Source: Chloroflexota bacterium
GTDB taxonomy: Bacteria > Chloroflexota > Anaerolineae > Aggregatilineales > Phototrophicaceae
Assembly: GCA_026707665.1 (NCBI GenBank)
Contig: JAPOWK010000117.1
Coordinates: 16,901-80,900, forward strand
DNA: 64,000 nt
Direction: 5' to 3'
Made by a program: the position numbers and the translations under genes. Below are positions 9,513-18,650 of this stretch, in pieces. The notes below the pieces were generated by a model. The model was not told the DNA's origin and did not search any database. It saw only the letters and a list, made by a program, of their open reading frames with translations. The stretch's first letter is position 1; every line of letters starts with the position of its first letter.

Positions 9513-10736
9513 ATGAACGATAGCAGCGGGCGTCCGGCGCCGATTCGCACGGACATGAGCAACGCCTTTGCCAATAATACAATGCGCGTTCGCTTGCCCG
9601 CGATCATCGACGAGACAATTGCCCTGAATTCCGATTATCCTCCCGACATCACGAGACGACTGTGCATGTTGCGAAACGATATCGCGTCCGGAGCGCGCAT
9701 CGACGACATGGAGCTGACGCATACCGGCGATGAGGCGGCGTGGTCCAGCGCTTTGCAAAAGCAGCGCGATATCGTCGGGGGCGAGCCGACCTGGCATAAT
9801 GCCGAGTGGTTCTTCGCCGAGACTTACGCTTACCGCTGCTTGATCGAAGCGGCGCGCTGGCACGAGAGTGGGCGCGACCCCTTCTTGCCCAAGAAGCTTG
9901 ACGAATTGCACGGCGATGCGCTCTGGCAGTTGATCGAACGCGCGTACCAACCGCTTGACTCGCCCGATAGCGAAGTGCGTCGCGCGGTCGAGTTTGCTTT
10001 GTGGGGCAATCGCATCGACCTCAGCTATGCGGCGTCGATGGAGCGGGGCACCAGCATCAGCGCGGATGATTTGCTGGTGGATGACCGTGAAGCGTTGATG
10101 ACTTATCTCAGCGAATCGCGGATGTCAGGGGAAGGCGTTCGGGGTCACGCGCCCGCGCACATCGTGGCCGACAACGCCGGCAGTGAATTGGCGATGGATC
10201 TGGCGCTAAGCGATGCTCTGCTGCGCCACGTGACGCCCAGGGTGGTGATATGGCTCAAGGCGCATCCGACTTTTGTCAGCGATGCCGCGCCGGCCGATGT
10301 GTGGATGATGCTGGCTGAGATGGAAGGCCGGGGACCAAAACCGGCCGCGCTTGCCAGGCGACTGCGCGCCGCTTGGGACGAGGGGCGCTTGCGCTTCCTG
10401 CCGCATCCCTACTGGAATAGCAGTCGCTTATTGTGGGACTTGCCGGCGCCGCTTTGGAAGCAGCTAAACGAGGCGCGGCTGGTCATCATCAAGGGTGATG
10501 CCAATTATCGGCGGGCGGTAGGTGATTGCCTCTGGACACCGTACACACCCTTCGGCGATGTGGTGAACTATCTTGACGCGCCGGTGCTCTGTCTGCGGAC
10601 GCTGAAGAGCGACCCGGTGGTCGGATTGCAGTCAGCGGGGACAGCGGAACAGTTAGACTGCTGTGATCCGGATTGGCGCGTCAATGGCAAGCGGGGTTTG
10701 ATTCAGTTCAAAGGTCAGACGTCGAAGAGCCAGTAA
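9513..10736 (+). CDS. ARMT1/DUF89-type damage-control phosphatase-like protein
   Basis: 407 residues. The segments FFAETYAYRCLIEAARW and HIVADNAGSELAMDLALSDALL match DUF89 proteins, where the DN pair (Asp-Asn in ADNAG) and a later Asp bind metal; KGDANYRR matches the distal conserved KGDxNYR motif. Family members dephosphorylate harmful or surplus phosphometabolites such as sugar phosphates. The gene starts 27 nt after the R3H-ATPase, with AGG as weak ribosome site, and overlaps the convergent PPOX gene by 22 nt. Confidence 0.85.
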   Translation: MNDSSGRPAPIRTDMSNAFANNTMRVRLPAIIDETIALNSDYPPDITRRLCMLRNDIASGARIDDMELTHTGDEAAWSSALQKQRDIVGGEPTWHNAEWFFAETYAYRCLIEAARWHESGRDPFLPKKLDELHGDALWQLIERAYQPLDSPDSEVRRAVEFALWGNRIDLSYAASMERGTSISADDLLVDDREALMTYLSESRMSGEGVRGHAPAHIVADNAGSELAMDLALSDALLRHVTPRVVIWLKAHPTFVSDAAPADVWMMLAEMEGRGPKPAALARRLRAAWDEGRLRFLPHPYWNSSRLLWDLPAPLWKQLNEARLVIIKGDANYRRAVGDCLWTPYTPFGDVVNYLDAPVLCLRTLKSDPVVGLQSAGTAEQLDCCDPDWRVNGKRGLIQFKGQTSKSQ

Positions 10737-11215
10737 GTTGCGGTGGCTGGGTAATCGCGCTCGAGCCAAGCCATGACTTTCCGCGGCAGCAGGCGCAACA
10801 GCAGGTCGCCTGAATCTTCTAATTCGGGATCGAGAACATATTTCTCGACATAGCGCGCTGTGATTCTTTTGAGCAAGGTCTCTGGGACTTCTGCTTCCAC
10901 CACATGGCCTTCAAAAATCACCGTCTCGTCGCCGCTGTTAAGATGAACGACAACGCGGTTGTCCCGCGCGATATTGCGCGCCTTGACCGAGCTTCGGTCT
11001 GTGCCGAAGTACAAGTTTCCTTCGACCCAGGCGCCCCAGACGGGAACGCTGTGAGGGCGGCCATCGCCACAAACGCTGCAGATCCAGTAATTGTGAGCGC
11101 TGTGCATCTGCTGATCGACCCAATCCCAAGTCAGCATAGCGTCTACGTCGCCCGGCATGACGCCGTAGTTCGGCATGTTGGGGCGTACGCGTCGCGCATT
11201 CGACGGCTGGATCAT
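10715..11215 (-). CDS. PPOX-class (flavin/F420-binding) oxidoreductase
   Basis: 166 residues with the split-barrel pattern of the pyridoxamine-5'-phosphate-oxidase superfamily: WICSVCGDGRPHSVPVWGAWVEGNLYF, RNIARDNRVVVHLNSGD, then VIFEGHV. This HSVPVWG variant is typical of F420- or flavin-dependent members acting on small heterocycles. It lies 28 nt downstream of dnaN on the same strand and may be read from the dnaN transcript. The ATG at 11215 has no clear ribosome site, so the start may lie a few codons later (MPNYGV). Confidence 0.8.
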   Translation of the reverse strand: MIQPSNARRVRPNMPNYGVMPGDVDAMLTWDWVDQQMHSAHNYWICSVCGDGRPHSVPVWGAWVEGNLYFGTDRSSVKARNIARDNRVVVHLNSGDETVIFEGHVVEAEVPETLLKRITARYVEKYVLDPELEDSGDLLLRLLPRKVMAWLERDYPATATYWLFDV

Positions 11216-11243
11216 GATGTAGTAGCCAGAGCGAGGCAGATCG

Positions 11244-12368
11244 CTACTTGCTCATCGGCATGATGACGTGGACAAAGTCTTCGCGATTCTCCGGCTTGAG
11301 CACGCCGGGATTCTCCGGTCCGTTGCTCTGGAAGACGACGCGCTCTTCGTTGATGACACGCAGCACATCAATCAGGTAGCGGATGTTGAAGGAGATATCG
11401 AGCGGCTCGCCTTCGGCGGTGGCGTCCAGCATGCCCTCGCTGTCGCCGCGCTCGGCGCTCTTGCCGCCGATCAGGACTTCCGCCGGTTCGCCCGGATTCT
11501 GGGCTGGCTTGACTTGCAGATTGGCGCTGTTGGCGTTGTCGCGGGCGAAGATTTCCGCGCGCTGGCAGACTTGCAGCAAGTCGTCAGTGTACATCACCGT
11601 GGAAGTGACAAAGGAGCGCGGGATGATGGAGGCGAAGTCTGGGAAGCGCCCCTCCAACAGCTGTGACGAGACCAATACATTCGGCGCGAAGAAGGTGATG
11701 CTGTTGCGCTGAGTTGGCAACGAAACGCCGACCTCATGTTCGTCTTCGACGATGCGCGCCACTTCGCTCATCGTGCGCGCCGGCACGACCATGTCTTGCC
11801 TCTCGTCGAAGCTTTCGCCGATCTCGGCCGTGCGCACCGCCAGGCGGTAACCGTCGGCGGCGGCCATCGTCATCGTTTGCCCTTCAAGCTGGAGGTAAAC
11901 GCCGGTGAGAATCGGTCGGTTCTGCTCGCGCGCGGCGGCGAAGGCGGTCTGGTTAATCATCTCGCGCAAGGTTTCGCCCGGGACCTGCAGATCGGCGCTT
12001 TCATTGTGATTGACGGGCGGGAACTCATCGGCGTCGATGCCGCGGATGTTGGAGGTTTGTACGCCGCAACGCAGGTGCACGGTATGGGTAGCGGCATCCA
12101 GGCGCAGGTCTATACGTTCTGGCGATAAGCTGCCGACCAATTCGCTGAAGGTCCTGGCTGGCAGCGTGATGCTGCCGGCTTGCTCCACCCTGGCGCCAAT
12201 CCAAACGCTGATGCTCACTTCGAGGTTGGTGCCGGATATTTTCAAGCGCGAGTCTTCCGTCTCCAACAGGACGTTGGCGAGGACGGGCAAGGGCGGGTTA
12301 CTGTCAACCGCCTTGGTGACGATATTCAGGCTCCTCGCCAAGTTTTCTTGAAGCACGCTAACAATCAT
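11244..12368 (-). CDS. dnaN: DNA polymerase III beta sliding clamp
   Basis: 374 residues, full length for DnaN. It forms the dimeric ring that tethers DNA polymerase III to DNA. The N-terminus MIVSVLQENLARSLNIVTKAV, the block LPVLANVLLE, GVYLQLEG and the C-terminal end VHVIMPMSK (VYVIMPMRL in other species) are diagnostic, and three similar domains of about 120 residues are visible. dnaA, recF and gyrB are not adjacent, unlike the ancestral dnaA-dnaN order. Confidence 0.95.
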   Translation of the reverse strand: MIVSVLQENLARSLNIVTKAVDSNPPLPVLANVLLETEDSRLKISGTNLEVSISVWIGARVEQAGSITLPARTFSELVGSLSPERIDLRLDAATHTVHLRCGVQTSNIRGIDADEFPPVNHNESADLQVPGETLREMINQTAFAAAREQNRPILTGVYLQLEGQTMTMAAADGYRLAVRTAEIGESFDERQDMVVPARTMSEVARIVEDEHEVGVSLPTQRNSITFFAPNVLVSSQLLEGRFPDFASIIPRSFVTSTVMYTDDLLQVCQRAEIFARDNANSANLQVKPAQNPGEPAEVLIGGKSAERGDSEGMLDATAEGEPLDISFNIRYLIDVLRVINEERVVFQSNGPENPGVLKPENREDFVHVIMPMSK

Positions 12369-12721
12369 GGTTGACCTCTGTATTCGGCTCGCGGCGCTGG
12401 CGTTCGCAACGCGTAAATCAGCCCGACGTTTTGTGTTTCGGATTCCCGCTTAGTATAGCCCAAGTTGGGGGCATTTCCTACTGCACGCTGAACTGAGGCG
12501 ATATGTATATTCGCCAATTCTGAAGCGGCAATCGTTTTATCGCCGAGAACTTCGAGAAAGTCGAGCGCGCTGTGAGGGCGAGCCTATGTGTTGCCTCGCT
12601 TCCTCTGCGATAAGGTCATGATCGTCGGTTTGCATTTGGTAGAGACAGAATCGAACCATCAAGTAGAGGACAGGCCGTAGAGCAATGCGGCGCAGCCTGA
12701 GGCTTGACAACCAGGCAGTGG
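12369..12721 (-). other. gene-free gap upstream of dnaN
   Basis: 353 nt. It must hold the dnaN promoter; TATACT at 12457-12452 is a possible -10, but no convincing -35 lies 16-18 nt before it. I looked for DnaA boxes (TTATNCACA on either strand) and found none, so there is no support for an origin here. A 62-codon ORF (12537-12725) has no ribosome site and no recognisable content. Confidence 0.5.
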
Positions 12722-13078
12722 TCAATCGTCCGCGGGCGTCACATCGGTGACATCGTCGCCCGATATCAGGATGGTTTCGGCGTCTTCGTCGATGTCTTCG
12801 GCGCGAACGATATCGAGTTTGAGTTTGGCGAAGAGCGCCGCCAACGCGCCCAGCGCCGCCAGCACCGGGCTGATCAGGGTGGCGACGCCGCCAACGACGA
12901 CGGCCGAGGTCAAGGGCACTTCGATCAGCACCTCGTTGTTGGCGTTGCGGATGATTAAGCGGCGGACGTTGCCTTCGGCCACCAAGGTTTTGACCCGGTC
13001 GACCAGCTCGTTGCCGGCTACTTCCATCTCCTCGACCCAGTCGCGCTGATTCTTCGGTTTCTGCGGCTCGTGATCCAT
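12722..13078 (-). CDS. DUF4342 domain protein
   Basis: 118 residues from the ATG at 13078, which follows GGAG by six bases. The pattern WVEEMEVAGNELVDRVKTLVAEGNVRRLIIRN, then a strand pair and a hydrophobic Ala/Leu-rich segment (about 65-95), matches DUF4342, a small family with possible membrane association and unknown role. The C-terminus is acidic. It sits 72 nt downstream of the nucleoside hydrolase, probably as an independent gene or the tail of that operon. Confidence 0.75.
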   Translation of the reverse strand: MDHEPQKPKNQRDWVEEMEVAGNELVDRVKTLVAEGNVRRLIIRNANNEVLIEVPLTSAVVVGGVATLISPVLAALGALAALFAKLKLDIVRAEDIDEDAETILISGDDVTDVTPADD

Positions 13079-13150
13079 CTCTGTATCTCCATCACAAGGT
13101 CTCACTGCGAATACGCAGCGAGTTGCGGCAAGGTTGCGTCGCTTGCGCTG

Positions 13151-14122
13151 TTAGCGGAGAAGCTGATAGAGAAGGGCTTTCCAACGGGAGGCGTCCAACT
13201 CCCAGCAGATGGACGGCTGGTTCGCGGTCGACAGCAGTTGGCGCCAGACGGGCTGATTGCGCTCGTCGTCGGCTAGATTGAGCTTGTCCACCACGGTCAT
13301 GCCACGGGTCAACTCGCTGTCGCATTCGACATCGACATAGTGATGGCTGCTGGCGGTGCAGATCGTGGGATCAATCGCGACCGCCATCGCTACGCCATCA
13401 GGCAGGGAGATGCCTATCTCGCCGGTCTGAATCTCGTAGCCGCGCATGCCATTGATATTGCAGTCGATGGTGAAGTCGGCGTAAGGAGTTTTGATGCTTC
13501 GGACGAATTCGATGTCGTCAAGCGAGAGGACAAATTCGCCGATGCTGAATTCCCAGCCGACCATCTCGATCGGCAATCCGGAGCGAAATACGATCCGCGC
13601 CGCTTCCGGGTCGCACCAGATATTGTATTCGGCGGCGGGCGTGACATTGCCGTTGGTGCAGGCGGCGCCACCCATCACGACGCAGCGCGATACCAGCGGG
13701 ACGATATCCGGCGCTTTGGAGAGCGCCAGCGCCAGATTGGTTAGCGGACCCAGCGTCACGATGACGAGGTCTTCAGTGGAGCGGGCGGTTTCGATGATCG
13801 CGTCAATGGCGTGCATGTCACTGGCAGTGGCGCGCTGCGGTTGGTAACGGTCGCCCCAATCGCCCAAGCCATCGGCGCCGTGGAACCAGTCGGCGGAGAC
13901 ATATTCGCGCAGCATAGGACCGGCGGCGCCGGCGTGGACCGGAACATCGGTGTCGCAGAGTTCGGTGAAATAGAGCGAATTGACCAAGCCTTGCGGCAGC
14001 GGCACGTTACCGGCGACGACAGTGATCGCGCGGACATCGACATCGGCGCAGCGCAGCGCCATCAGAATCGCCACCGCGTCATCGGAGCCGGCGTCAGTGT
14101 CAATCAAGAAGGGGCGGGGCAC
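13151..14122 (-). CDS. inosine/uridine-preferring nucleoside hydrolase (copy 1 of 3)
   Basis: 323 residues. It hydrolyses the N-glycosidic bond of ribonucleosides to ribose and base. The Ca-binding motif LIDTDAGSDDAVA at the N-terminus, MGGA and the distal EYNIWCDPEAA are hallmarks of the IUNH family. GTG at 14122 was chosen because GAGGAG precedes it by nine bases and the motif then starts at residue 6; the ORF track start at 14197 overlaps the aminotransferase. It is 16 nt downstream of the MalY-like gene. It is clearly less similar to the pair at 46-48.5 kb than they are to each other. Confidence 0.9.
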   Translation of the reverse strand: MPRPFLIDTDAGSDDAVAILMALRCADVDVRAITVVAGNVPLPQGLVNSLYFTELCDTDVPVHAGAAGPMLREYVSADWFHGADGLGDWGDRYQPQRATASDMHAIDAIIETARSTEDLVIVTLGPLTNLALALSKAPDIVPLVSRCVVMGGAACTNGNVTPAAEYNIWCDPEAARIVFRSGLPIEMVGWEFSIGEFVLSLDDIEFVRSIKTPYADFTIDCNINGMRGYEIQTGEIGISLPDGVAMAVAIDPTICTASSHHYVDVECDSELTRGMTVVDKLNLADDERNQPVWRQLLSTANQPSICWELDASRWKALLYQLLR

Positions 14123-14138
14123 GAGTCGTTCTCCTCGG

Positions 14139-15320
14139 TCAGGCGGTTTGCACAAGCTGCTCGACGGCAGCCCGCAGCCGCTCCAAGCCCGCCTCAAGGG
14201 TGGAGCGCGGGCAGCCGAAATTTAAGCGCACGAAGCCTTCGCCGGCGTCGCCGAAAAAGGTGCCGGGGCTGGGGGCGATGCCGGCGCTATCCTGGCAGAA
14301 CTCAATCAGATCGCCTTCAATCGGCAAATCGCGCATATCCATCCACAGCAGATAGGTCGAAGTCGGGACGGTGGTTTTGATCAGTGGCATGTGCTCGCGG
14401 ATATAGCGAATGGCGAAATCGCGATTGGCTTTAAGATAGACCAGCAGCTGCCGCAGCCATTCGTCGCCGCCGCTGTAGGCGCCGAAAGCCGCTTCGTAAC
14501 CCATGATGTTGACGTGCGCGCTGATGCTCTGCAGCGCCGCCGCCATCGTTTCGCGGATTTCCTTGTTCTGGGCGATCAAAACTGAACAAGCCAAGCCGGC
14601 GAGATTGTAGGTCTTGCTCGGCGCGATCATGGTCAGCGTATTTTGGGCGATTTCGTCGGACAAAGTGGCGATGGGGATGTGGTCGCCCTCGAGGATCAGA
14701 TCGGAGTGAATCTCGTCGGCGACGATCAATAGATTGTGATTCAGGCAGATTTCGCCGATGCGTTCCAGTTCTTCGCGCGAATACATGAAGCCGGCCGGGT
14801 TCTGCGGGTTGCATTGCAAGTGGATCGACGTTTGTGGATCGCGCGCGACCATCTCAAACTCGTCGTAGTCGTTTTCATAATGGAAGTGATGCGCGTCGTC
14901 AGCGACATACCCCATGTCAATGTTGCCAACGAACTTGCGATTGGCGCGGACTGCCTTGAAGAAGGAGCCGTAAACGGGCGTCTGAATCAGCACGGTATCG
15001 CCGGGCGCGCCAAAGCCGCTGCAGGTTGCGCAAAGCGCCAGTACCATGCCGGGCGAAAACAAGATATCGTCTGGGGTGAGGCGCCAATCGTAAAGCTGGC
15101 TCATCCGCTCGACGACGACCTCTTTGAGCTTCAGCGGGTCCAGGGTATAGCCGAAGACGCCGTGGCGTGCGCGCTCGATCATGGCGTCGATGGCCGACGG
15201 CGGCGAACGAAAGTCCATATCGGCGACCCACATCGGCAGGCAGCCGTCGGCGACCGCGCCCCATTTGGCGCTATGGTGCCTGGTGCGGTCGATGATGTCG
15301 TCGAAATCGAAGGCGGTCAT
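14139..15320 (-). CDS. MalY/PatB-type PLP-dependent C-S lyase / aminotransferase
   Basis: 393 residues from the ATG at 15320. The start WGAVADGCLPMWVADMDF, the block CNPQNPAG (NPHNPxG motif), IVADEIHSDL with the PLP-ring Asp, and APSKTYNLAGL with the Schiff-base lysine identify the MalY/PatB branch of fold-type-I enzymes. These cleave cystathionine or other cysteine S-conjugates to pyruvate, ammonia and a thiol. The role with the following nucleoside hydrolase is unclear; the two are closely spaced. The first 19 ORF-track residues lack family similarity. Confidence 0.88.
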   Translation of the reverse strand: MTAFDFDDIIDRTRHHSAKWGAVADGCLPMWVADMDFRSPPSAIDAMIERARHGVFGYTLDPLKLKEVVVERMSQLYDWRLTPDDILFSPGMVLALCATCSGFGAPGDTVLIQTPVYGSFFKAVRANRKFVGNIDMGYVADDAHHFHYENDYDEFEMVARDPQTSIHLQCNPQNPAGFMYSREELERIGEICLNHNLLIVADEIHSDLILEGDHIPIATLSDEIAQNTLTMIAPSKTYNLAGLACSVLIAQNKEIRETMAAALQSISAHVNIMGYEAAFGAYSGGDEWLRQLLVYLKANRDFAIRYIREHMPLIKTTVPTSTYLLWMDMRDLPIEGDLIEFCQDSAGIAPSPGTFFGDAGEGFVRLNFGCPRSTLEAGLERLRAAVEQLVQTA

Positions 15321-15481
15321 ATTCCAGCTTTCATCAGCGCTTGCGGAAATGCGCCTAGAAATATAACCGATTAGCAATGAGCTTGCACGGGCGCTTTTGC
15401 GCGCCGGCGACTCAATGTCTTTCGTCTTGTTGGTGGATCGCCTATTGGCTTCGCTGGCAAAGGCGGCGCCGCGAGAACTTA

Positions 15482-16081
15482 CTAGACAGTTTGCCGATTT
15501 CGCTCGAGCCGGGCGCTGAGAGCCTTGGCGTCGATTTCGCCGCCGCCAGCGACGGTGCCGCGCAGCGCGAAGACAGCGCGCGGATCGTCGTAGAAGAGCG
15601 AGACGGTGACAGCTTGGCCGTAGATTCCGCTGAGTAGCTCAGTCATGATGGCGCGGGTATCAGCGAAAACTTCCGGAGTATTCCGATAGTGCATGCGATC
15701 GAGGAAGCTGATCTTGGCCGAGCCAAAATCGAATACGATATCGCCGGGCGCTTCCGCTTCCAGCGCGAGCGCGGCCGCCAGCGCGCCCCGGAAGACGAGA
15801 CGCAGCGCGTCACTCAGCTCGTCCGGCAAGTCTCGTTTGCGAATGTAGTATAAGCCGATCTCGCCATCCGTGAGGTCGTAGGCGAGATCCGCTTCATCAG
15901 CGATCAGCACGATGCCGGGTCCCTCGGGCACGTGTTTGTAATCGATGACGTCAATCAGCATGCCTTCTAGCGTGTGATCCTGAATCCAACGCTGGAAGAT
16001 TGGCAGGATGTCGTCGGGCGCCAAGGTCGGCTGCTGTTTCAGGTTGAATTTGAGGCCGAGGCGGCGTGGTACTGTTGTCAT
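15482..16081 (-). CDS. uncharacterised conserved-looking protein
   Basis: 199 residues, no signal peptide or membrane segment. I do not recognise a family. The sequence alternates short hydrophobic strands (GMLIDVIDYKHV, GIVLIADEADLAYDL, IGLYYIRKRDL) with helices (DALRLVFRGALAAALALEAE) and has a conserved-looking FDFGSAKISFLDRMHYRNTPE. It lies about 300 nt downstream of the sulfite reductase on the same strand, separated by two repeat types, so it could be a distal member of that operon or independent. Confidence 0.6.
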   Translation of the reverse strand: MTTVPRRLGLKFNLKQQPTLAPDDILPIFQRWIQDHTLEGMLIDVIDYKHVPEGPGIVLIADEADLAYDLTDGEIGLYYIRKRDLPDELSDALRLVFRGALAAALALEAEAPGDIVFDFGSAKISFLDRMHYRNTPEVFADTRAIMTELLSGIYGQAVTVSLFYDDPRAVFALRGTVAGGGEIDAKALSARLERNRQTV

Positions 16082-16102
16082 GGCGTCCTCGCGTTTTGAT
16101 TA

Positions 16103-16168
16103 GGGAGACCCACTGGGTCGCCCCTACGGTCTACATCTTTGGCGGGCGACCTGATAGGTCGCCCCTAC
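16103..16168. repeat. two copies of the GCGACC...GTCGCCCCTAC palindromic repeat
   Basis: GAGACCCACTGGGTCGCCCC and GCGGGCGACCTGATAGGTCG, each followed by a ...CCCTAC end, lie 15 nt apart. Each copy can fold as a short hairpin with the arms GGCGACCx / xGGTCGCC. The same unit recurs between most genes at 56.7-62.1 kb. Confidence 0.8.
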
Positions 16169-16330
16169 AAGTCTTCTTTGCTGGCGGGCGCGTTATGGTG
16201 TCGCTGCCAAACGCCTTGTCTATTGATGCCGATTTCACTCAGAATAGTCAGGAACAATACCTATCATTAGATCATACGGACGCAATCATTGTGAAAGTCG
16301 CCAGATTATCACAGATTACGTCAATTGTCG

Positions 16331-16374
16331 CACCCCTTCCCTGATGCTTCGGGGAAGGGGCCGGGGGATGGGGT
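16331..16374. repeat. solo arm of the ACCCCATCCCC repeat
   Basis: CCCCTTCCC and GGGAAGGGG flank a short loop and are followed by GGGGGATGGGGT. It is one arm of the 162-bp element found at 23.6 and 54.3 kb. The hairpin lies immediately downstream of the sulfite reductase stop codon and may act as a 3' mRNA structure. Confidence 0.75.
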
Positions 16375-16382
16375 AGACTTTC

Positions 16383-18629
16383 CTAGCCTACAATCACGCC
16401 ATTGATGCGCTGTTCGGCTGTATGGACATTCTCGATGAAAAGCTGGGTTTCATCAATGATCTGATGAGCGTAGTCTTCGTTGATGCGCGTTGGCGTGCCT
16501 TCGTGCCGTTTGAACAGATAGCGGGCGAATTTGCCCTTGGCGAAGCGATCGTAAATCAATTCCGTGTCATAGAAGCGCGATCGGAATTCATCAACGATGG
16601 TGTCGTAGTCGTCGCCGACATCGAGATGTTTGGTGCGCACCAGCGCGCGCGCCGCCATGACCATCGCCTTATAGGCTTGCTCGTCCGCCAGCCGATAGTC
16701 GCCATCGTCCAGCGCCAGCAGCGCTTCGAATTGGGTCGATTCGGCTTTCGAGATTTCCATCGAAAAAAGCGAAACGACCTCGCCGGCGCATTCGCCGACG
16801 CCGATGTCATCAATGGTATAGACGCGCGAATCGCCCCAATCGCTGAAGTAGTCGGGACGTTCCTCAAAGCTGGGCAGCTTCATAAAGGGCTGCAGCATGG
16901 CTTTGATCTCTTTGCGGCCCAGAGCTTTGACCCAGGTTTGGAAGTTCTCGTCTTCGCCGCGTTCGGCGACATAGCGCTCGGTCAGCGCTTCAATGACATC
17001 GGGCACGCGCTTGGCCGGCACGGCGCCGACCGCCAAACCGTAGCTGCCGGCGTTCTGCTGCCATTGACCGCCGAGCACGACCTGGAAGTGCGGCAATTTG
17101 TGATTGCCGGAGCGGCGGCTGTTGCCGAAGAATCCGATATCGGCCACGTGATGCTGCCCGCAGGAGTTGAAGCAGCCGCTGACCTTGATCTTGAGCTCGC
17201 GCACGGGATCGGGCAGCAGGTTGATCTTTTCGATCAGACGCGTCCGCAGCTCGGCGGTCAAGCCGCGCGACGAGGCGATGCCGAGCTTGCAGGTGTCGGT
17301 GCCAGGGCAAGTCGTGATATCGACGATGGTCCCGGCGTTGGCATCGCCCAAGCCGATTTCGCAAAGATCGCGATAGATCGCCGGCAGATCGGAATCAGCC
17401 ACCCAGCGCAGGACGACATTCTGCTCAACCGAGAGACGTATGTTGTCGCCGACATAGCGGCGGGCGATATCGGCGAGTTGGAAACCTTGCAAGGCGGTGA
17501 AATCGCCGAGCGGCGTGTTCAGCGTGATGGTGCTGTAGCCGCTCTGCACCTGGCGGTAGACGTTGCTGCGATACCAGTCGTCGAAGCCCTCCGGCAGCGT
17601 CGCCCCGTTCAGCGCCATGCCCGCTTTGGCTGGCTCGTAGGTGAAATCGCTCAATGTCTCGATGTATGCCGTATGCCGGTCATCGTGCGGCACCGTTTTG
17701 AGTTCTTCTTCAACCTCGCGCCGAAACTCCTCAATGCCGAGCTTGGCGACCAGGAATTTGATGCGAGCACGGTTGCGATTCTTCTTCTCGCCAAGACGGG
17801 CGAAGACGCGCGCGACCGCTTGCGTCAGCGGCAGCAGCTCTTCTTCGGTGGCGAATTCCGCCAGCACCTTCGCCTGATGCGGCACTGTGCCCAGCCCACC
17901 ACCGACATACACGGTGAAGCCGCGGACGGTCTCGCCGTCGACTTCGCGCGATTGCGCCAGCAAGCCGAGGTCGTGCATCTTGACCAAGCCGCAGGCGTGA
18001 CCGGCGCAGCCCGAAAAGGCGACTTTGAATTTGCGGCCGAAGTCTTGCACATCATCGTGGTTGAGCAGGAAATGCGTCATGGCATCGGCGTAGGGGCTGA
18101 CATCAAAGACTTCATCATGGCAAACGCCGGCCAGCGTGCAAGCAGTGATGTTTCGTACCGAGTTGCCGCAGGCTTCCTGCGTGGTAATGCCGACAGCCGC
18201 CAGCCGCCGCATCAGGTCGGGCGTGTCGTCGATATGCACATAATGAAGCTGAATATCCTGGCGCGTGGTGATGTGCAGGATGCCGTCCGAATATTCGTCT
18301 GCCGTTTCCGAGAGCACTTCCAGCTGCTCGGCGGTCAATCCGCCATAAGGAATCTTGATGCGCTGCATGCCGGGCGCGTCCCAAAGGGTATCGGGACCCT
18401 TGACAACCTCGCCGGAGGGGTAAGCCAGATCACGGGTGCGCACGCCGTCATGTCTCTGTCCATTGTCGTAGCGCTGCCCATAGACGCCCTTACGAAGGCG
18501 CGCCTCGGCGAAGACTTTTTCGTCGAGCTTGCCTTGCTTGCGCAATTCCATTTGCGCTTCGTAAGTGTCGATAAGTTTGCCCCATTCCGCCGGGATCTCA
18601 TCCTTTAGAATCTCTTTCCAGGTCGTCAT
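16383..18629 (-). CDS. siroheme/4Fe-4S sulfite (or nitrite) reductase
   Basis: 748 residues; ATG at 18629 behind AAAGGAAC. It catalyses six-electron reduction of sulfite to sulfide (or nitrite to ammonia). It has the duplicated ferredoxin-like plus SIR domain layout. The cluster ligands are in the second half: TCPGTDTCKLG (C-x5-C) and SGCFNSCGQHH (C-x3-C). The first half carries the non-ligand pseudo-site SGCAGHACGL. About 115 extra C-terminal residues are helical (from ESTQFEALLALDDGD to the end), resembling a small HEPN-like bundle not present in CysI. Gene context (cysH plus siroheme synthesis) makes sulfite the likely substrate. The electron donor is not encoded nearby. Confidence 0.88.
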   Translation of the reverse strand: MTTWKEILKDEIPAEWGKLIDTYEAQMELRKQGKLDEKVFAEARLRKGVYGQRYDNGQRHDGVRTRDLAYPSGEVVKGPDTLWDAPGMQRIKIPYGGLTAEQLEVLSETADEYSDGILHITTRQDIQLHYVHIDDTPDLMRRLAAVGITTQEACGNSVRNITACTLAGVCHDEVFDVSPYADAMTHFLLNHDDVQDFGRKFKVAFSGCAGHACGLVKMHDLGLLAQSREVDGETVRGFTVYVGGGLGTVPHQAKVLAEFATEEELLPLTQAVARVFARLGEKKNRNRARIKFLVAKLGIEEFRREVEEELKTVPHDDRHTAYIETLSDFTYEPAKAGMALNGATLPEGFDDWYRSNVYRQVQSGYSTITLNTPLGDFTALQGFQLADIARRYVGDNIRLSVEQNVVLRWVADSDLPAIYRDLCEIGLGDANAGTIVDITTCPGTDTCKLGIASSRGLTAELRTRLIEKINLLPDPVRELKIKVSGCFNSCGQHHVADIGFFGNSRRSGNHKLPHFQVVLGGQWQQNAGSYGLAVGAVPAKRVPDVIEALTERYVAERGEDENFQTWVKALGRKEIKAMLQPFMKLPSFEERPDYFSDWGDSRVYTIDDIGVGECAGEVVSLFSMEISKAESTQFEALLALDDGDYRLADEQAYKAMVMAARALVRTKHLDVGDDYDTIVDEFRSRFYDTELIYDRFAKGKFARYLFKRHEGTPTRINEDYAHQIIDETQLFIENVHTAEQRINGVIVG

Positions 18630-18650
18630 GTCTGTTCCTTTCTCTGTTAC

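Larger units (their letters stand above)
16082..16382. other. repeat-filled intergenic gap
   Basis: Apart from two copies of the GCGACC-type palindrome and one solo arm of the ACCCCATCCCC element, annotated separately, the middle (about 16190-16325) is AT-richer and shows no gene or clear promoter. Confidence 0.6.

Noticed and set aside
12631-12665. tRNA-like 3' end on the minus strand (GGTTCGATTC ... CTACCA)
   Set aside because: No matching acceptor 5' strand, D arm or anticodon stem within 75 nt upstream; a chance T-loop match.
12369-12721. possible oriC beside dnaN
   Set aside because: No DnaA boxes and no AT-rich unwinding element; dnaA is not adjacent.
16422-18608. 728-codon plus-strand ORF
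   Set aside because: Exactly antisense to the sulfite reductase, whose minus-strand product has all family motifs; the plus frame has no recognisable domain. It is a high-GC shadow.
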